A DNA stretch of 6,524 bases from JBILVQ01 sp044370375 (GTDB lineage Bacteria; Bacteroidota; Bacteroidia; UBA4408): the NCBI GenBank assembly GCA_044370375.1, contig JBILVQ010000176.1, positions 1 to 6,524 on the forward strand, written 5' to 3'. Of this stretch, positions 5,601 through 6,524 are shown in pieces. The notes beneath the pieces are model-generated. The model worked only from the letters and a program-made list of their open reading frames with translations, was not told the origin of the DNA and ran no database searches. The first letter of the stretch is position 1; each line of letters opens with the position of its first letter. A program made the translations under genes and the position numbers.

Positions 5601-6524
5601 ATTTTGTAAGGGAGTTCCAAGAACAAAATGCTGATCCGGATATCATTTGGGAACTTCGAATCGGTATCAATACTGGGGAACTGATTGCCGGTGTAATTGG
5701 TAAAAAACGTCTTGCCTACGATATTTGGGGCGATACCGTAAATATTGCTGCACGCCTCGAAGCCTATGGCGAAATTGGAAAGGTGAATATCTCTCAATCA
5801 ACTTACGAATTCGTAAAAGAATTTTTTGTTTGCAAAAGAAGAGGGAAAATTGAAGTGAAATACAAGGCGGAAATTGATATGTATTTCGTGGAAAGAATTA
5901 AGCCCGAATTATCGGCCGATGAGGATGGAATGATACCGAATGATTTGTTTCAGGAAAGACTTTCTACCTTGCTTTCTGAACGTTTTAATTTCAGAAAGTC
6001 GGAACAAAGAATTTTAAAGCTGCTTACCGATAATCTTCCGGAAGGACTTTACTACCATGGCATTCACCATACGCTTGATGTTACCCAGGCGGCAGAAAGA
6101 ATTGCGCGACATGAAGGGGTGGATGGTGAAGAGTTGTTTCTTTTAAAAACAGCAGCCTTGTTTCATGATGCAGGATTTATTCATGAATACAACAAGAATG
6201 AGCATTTGGGAGTTACCATGGCCAAGGAAATTTTGCCCAATTATGGTTACACCGATAAGCAGTTAAAAATTATTGAAGGCTTAATTTTAGCGACTGAAAT
6301 TCCACAAACTCCGCATAACCTGCTTGAAATGATTATGTGTGATGCCGATTTAGATTACCTGGGCCGTGACGATTTTTATGAGATTTCAGATTCATTAAAG
6401 AACGAATTAATAAAATTTGGAAAAATAAGTGGCGACAGGCAGTGGGATCAAATGCAAATTAGTTTCTTAGAGAAGCATCAGTATTTTACCAAGAGCTCCA
6501 TTGAAGTTAGGCAGCCGGAGAAGT
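2663..6524 (+). CDS. Transmembrane propeller-sensor adenylate cyclase with C-terminal HD domain (3' end outside window)
   Basis: One uninterrupted frame of 1287 codons runs from ATG 2663 to the window edge without a stop. Domain order: signal peptide (1-25, cleavage likely after ISA); 14 Reg_prop-type repeats (about 50-680); Y_Y_Y domain (about 724-803); one membrane helix (about 809-826) followed by Tyr-Tyr-Tyr-Lys-Lys-Arg; coiled coil (827-874) ending in the LLRNMLP linker (875-881); class III cyclase domain (about 900-1077); HD domain (about 1100-1250). The sensor should be periplasmic and both enzymatic domains cytoplasmic. It probably converts an external signal into a change in cAMP. 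ATG 2663 is the first ATG after an in-frame TAG at 2639 and gives a good signal peptide; no Shine-Dalgarno is visible. It is divergent from the cysS operon, so no partner gene is evident. The Reg_prop/Y_Y_Y front is typical of Bacteroidota hybrid two-component sensors, but no histidine kinase, receiver or AraC domain is present. The ligand is unknown. Confidence 0.93.
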   Translation, partial: MLGFFRPFLSFLLTIALCLPQLISAQNTGLSFDHLGLANGLSQSSVNCILQDNAGFLWVGTQDGLNRYDGVSFKVFKHNRKDSTSIHDNFIHTLWQDPMGRIWIGTNSGIDIFNPRDEKFYALRFPDSGKDVSPPSVSDFLLWTKSLVFCATDRGLFQVNLDSLEKINPRILRSVVKYLDIPAVGNNIQMIQSAGNSSLWMATTDKGLQLYKPSSNKLLPLPDFLSPRFSDLPIKSILAENNGVLWIGTDEGLFLAEIPKNSLKHFTTQPGNSRSLSGNGIRKIFRDQRGKLWIGTLSGLNLYRPQTGSFSRILSSPFNDRSIAGNKVYSFLEDYAGTLWIGTEAGLNKFDRIQNNFNLLLQKNDLPSPLLSNNVWSMLELENGNLIVGTDDGLNWIKRDNQSYEFFPVPFQPSSVYAICKDKAGEIWLGTSRGLCKFNSNSQKIIPFNASKELLLFLENTVVQSIWEDERQRLWIGTKNGLVILDVDRKFHQRVTGPGSTGVLPHPSVRQVFADASKTIWMASGGGLVELLNYKNGELKIPDTLLFRTYKHQPGNEKSLSNDHILSIAQIKSGELWIGTYGGGLNRFDQNSGKFDSYLEDNGLSNNVVYGILPGKEDALWLSTNFGLSKFSISSGVFRNYYQNNGLQSNEFNVGAWFRSSTGELFFGGMNGINAFDPANIIVNNTAPKICFTALSVFNKELKPGTDQPLQKSIQFADTVVLSYKQNYFTLDFAALHFSSPMNNRYQYILEGFDEEWTEVRGKGQAVFTGLPAGEYVFKVKASNSDGVWNKQEETLVIIITPPFWQTLGFRIIALILFVSLLFYYYKKRINRVVSQKRILERQIRERTSKIMLQKEEIEKQKELIEEEQKKSESLLRNMLPMEMAEELKNKGKASARSYSMASVMFTDFKGFTKIAQKLRPKELVEKLDICFGKFDEIIEKYNIEKIKTIGDSYMCAGGIPIRNKSNPIDIVLAGLEIQHFVREFQEQNADPDIIWELRIGINTGELIAGVIGKKRLAYDIWGDTVNIAARLEAYGEIGKVNISQSTYEFVKEFFVCKRRGKIEVKYKAEIDMYFVERIKPELSADEDGMIPNDLFQERLSTLLSERFNFRKSEQRILKLLTDNLPEGLYYHGIHHTLDVTQAAERIARHEGVDGEELFLLKTAALFHDAGFIHEYNKNEHLGVTMAKEILPNYGYTDKQLKIIEGLILATEIPQTPHNLLEMIMCDADLDYLGRDDFYEISDSLKNELIKFGKISGDRQWDQMQISFLEKHQYFTKSSIEVRQPEK
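2738..5071 (+). other. Periplasmic sensor region: 14 propeller repeats plus Y_Y_Y domain
   Basis: The LWIGT-xx-GL-type signature recurs 14 times. The aromatic or equivalent position falls at residues 58, 103, about 149, 200, 246, 293, 340, 387, 428, 475, 521, 577, 621 and 666, so spacing is about 41-56 residues. Fourteen repeats fit two seven-bladed beta-propellers in tandem, the arrangement known from Bacteroides hybrid two-component sensors of polysaccharide fragments. The third, eighth and last blades are degenerate (VFCAT, LIVGT, LFFGG). The Y_Y_Y domain follows, with FTLDFAALHF (729-738), YQYILEGFDEEW and LPAGEYVFKVKASNSDGVW as its recognisable blocks, and ends in the PPFW motif just before the membrane helix. 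Repeats are read directly; the blade count is an inference from them. Confidence 0.9.
5087..5305 (+). other. Membrane helix and coiled-coil signalling linker
   Basis: Residues 809-826 form a single hydrophobic helix capped by YYYKKR on the cytoplasmic side. A Lys/Glu/Gln-rich heptad-like stretch follows (827-874), then LLRNMLP (875-881), the short conserved transducer seen directly before many class III cyclase domains. There is no HAMP, PAS or kinase domain between membrane and cyclase. Signal transfer is therefore likely through helix rotation or dimer rearrangement, as in membrane guanylate cyclases; that is inference. Confidence 0.8.
5360..5893 (+). other. Class III adenylate cyclase catalytic domain
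   Basis: All residues needed for catalysis are visible in one chain, so a homodimer would have two complete active sites. The two metal-binding aspartates are Asp908 in FTDFKGFT and Asp952 in IGDSYM. The purine-specifying pair is Lys948 (in EKIKTIGD) and Asp1020 (in YDIWGD), the combination of ATP-using cyclases; guanylate cyclases have Glu and Cys (or similar) there. The transition-state residues Asn1027 and Arg1031 (in VNIAAR) are present at the usual seven- and four-residue spacings. The domain closes with the DMYFVER strand (about 1072-1078). The product is therefore predicted to be cAMP; Bacteroidota annotation pipelines often label such domains only as adenylate/guanylate cyclase. Confidence 0.92.
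5960..6412 (+). other. HD-superfamily phosphohydrolase domain (PDE-like metal motifs)
   Basis: The C-terminal region has the ordered HD signature. It has YHGIHHTLDV with His1132 and His1136, LFHDAGF with His1168-Asp1169, a further His1181 in NEHLG, and CDADLDYLG with Asp1227 and Asp1229. The first block resembles the YHNxxHAxDV motif of eukaryotic-type (class I) cyclic nucleotide phosphodiesterases, and ADL around Asp1229 resembles the CADL block holding their last metal ligand. No GYP motif is present, so it is not an HD-GYP c-di-GMP hydrolase. Activity could be phosphodiesterase or another phosphohydrolase; fusion to a cyclase makes cAMP a plausible substrate. The visible sequence continues to residue 1287 and the stop lies outside. 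Confidence 0.8.

Noticed and set aside
2865..5797. Several short open frames on both strands between the cyclase gene start and its cyclase domain, including a 141-codon minus-strand frame at 4766-5191
   Set aside because: All are contained in the continuous 1287-codon plus-strand frame, which has coherent domains throughout.
5960..6412. HD-GYP c-di-GMP phosphodiesterase
   Set aside because: The GYP motif and the HD-GYP spacing are missing; the motifs fit plain HD or eukaryotic-type PDE better.
2663..6524. Hybrid two-component system sensor kinase
   Set aside because: After the membrane helix there is no H-box, ATP-binding N/G boxes, receiver or helix-turn-helix; cyclase and HD motifs occupy the cytoplasmic part.

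Overview
The window reads as chromosomal DNA from a member of the Bacteroidota. The main reasons are a very large periplasmic Reg_prop/Y_Y_Y sensor, a near-perfect TAnnTTTG promoter element, no clear Shine-Dalgarno sites, MORN_2-type repeat proteins, and a Bacteroidota-like cysteinyl-tRNA synthetase. Genus cannot be read from the sequence alone. No RNA genes, insertion sequences, CRISPR arrays or integrase-type elements were seen.

The left part (1-2461) is a tightly packed minus-strand operon of three genes, read right to left. It starts with an exported MORN_2-repeat protein (1556-2461), continues with cysteinyl-tRNA synthetase cysS (81-1556), and runs into the start of a probable lipoprotein that leaves the window at base 1. 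The genes overlap: the first pair shares one base (TGATG), and the lipoprotein start lies inside the 3' end of cysS. A good Bacteroidota -7 element sits about 35 bases upstream of the first gene.

A 201-base divergent intergenic region (2462-2662) separates this operon from one very long plus-strand gene that starts at 2663 and is still open at the right edge (1287 codons seen). It reads as a single transmembrane signalling protein. In order it has a signal peptide, 14 propeller-type repeats (probably two seven-bladed beta-propellers), a Y_Y_Y domain, one membrane helix, a coiled-coil linker, a class III adenylate cyclase domain with all catalytic residues, and a C-terminal HD phosphohydrolase domain whose metal-site motifs resemble those of eukaryotic-type cyclic nucleotide phosphodiesterases.

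The most interesting object is this last protein. The extracytoplasmic sensor normally seen on Bacteroidota hybrid two-component regulators is joined to a cAMP-making domain and possibly a cAMP-destroying domain in one chain. The cyclase assignment is well supported by sequence motifs. The phosphodiesterase role of the HD domain is inference.
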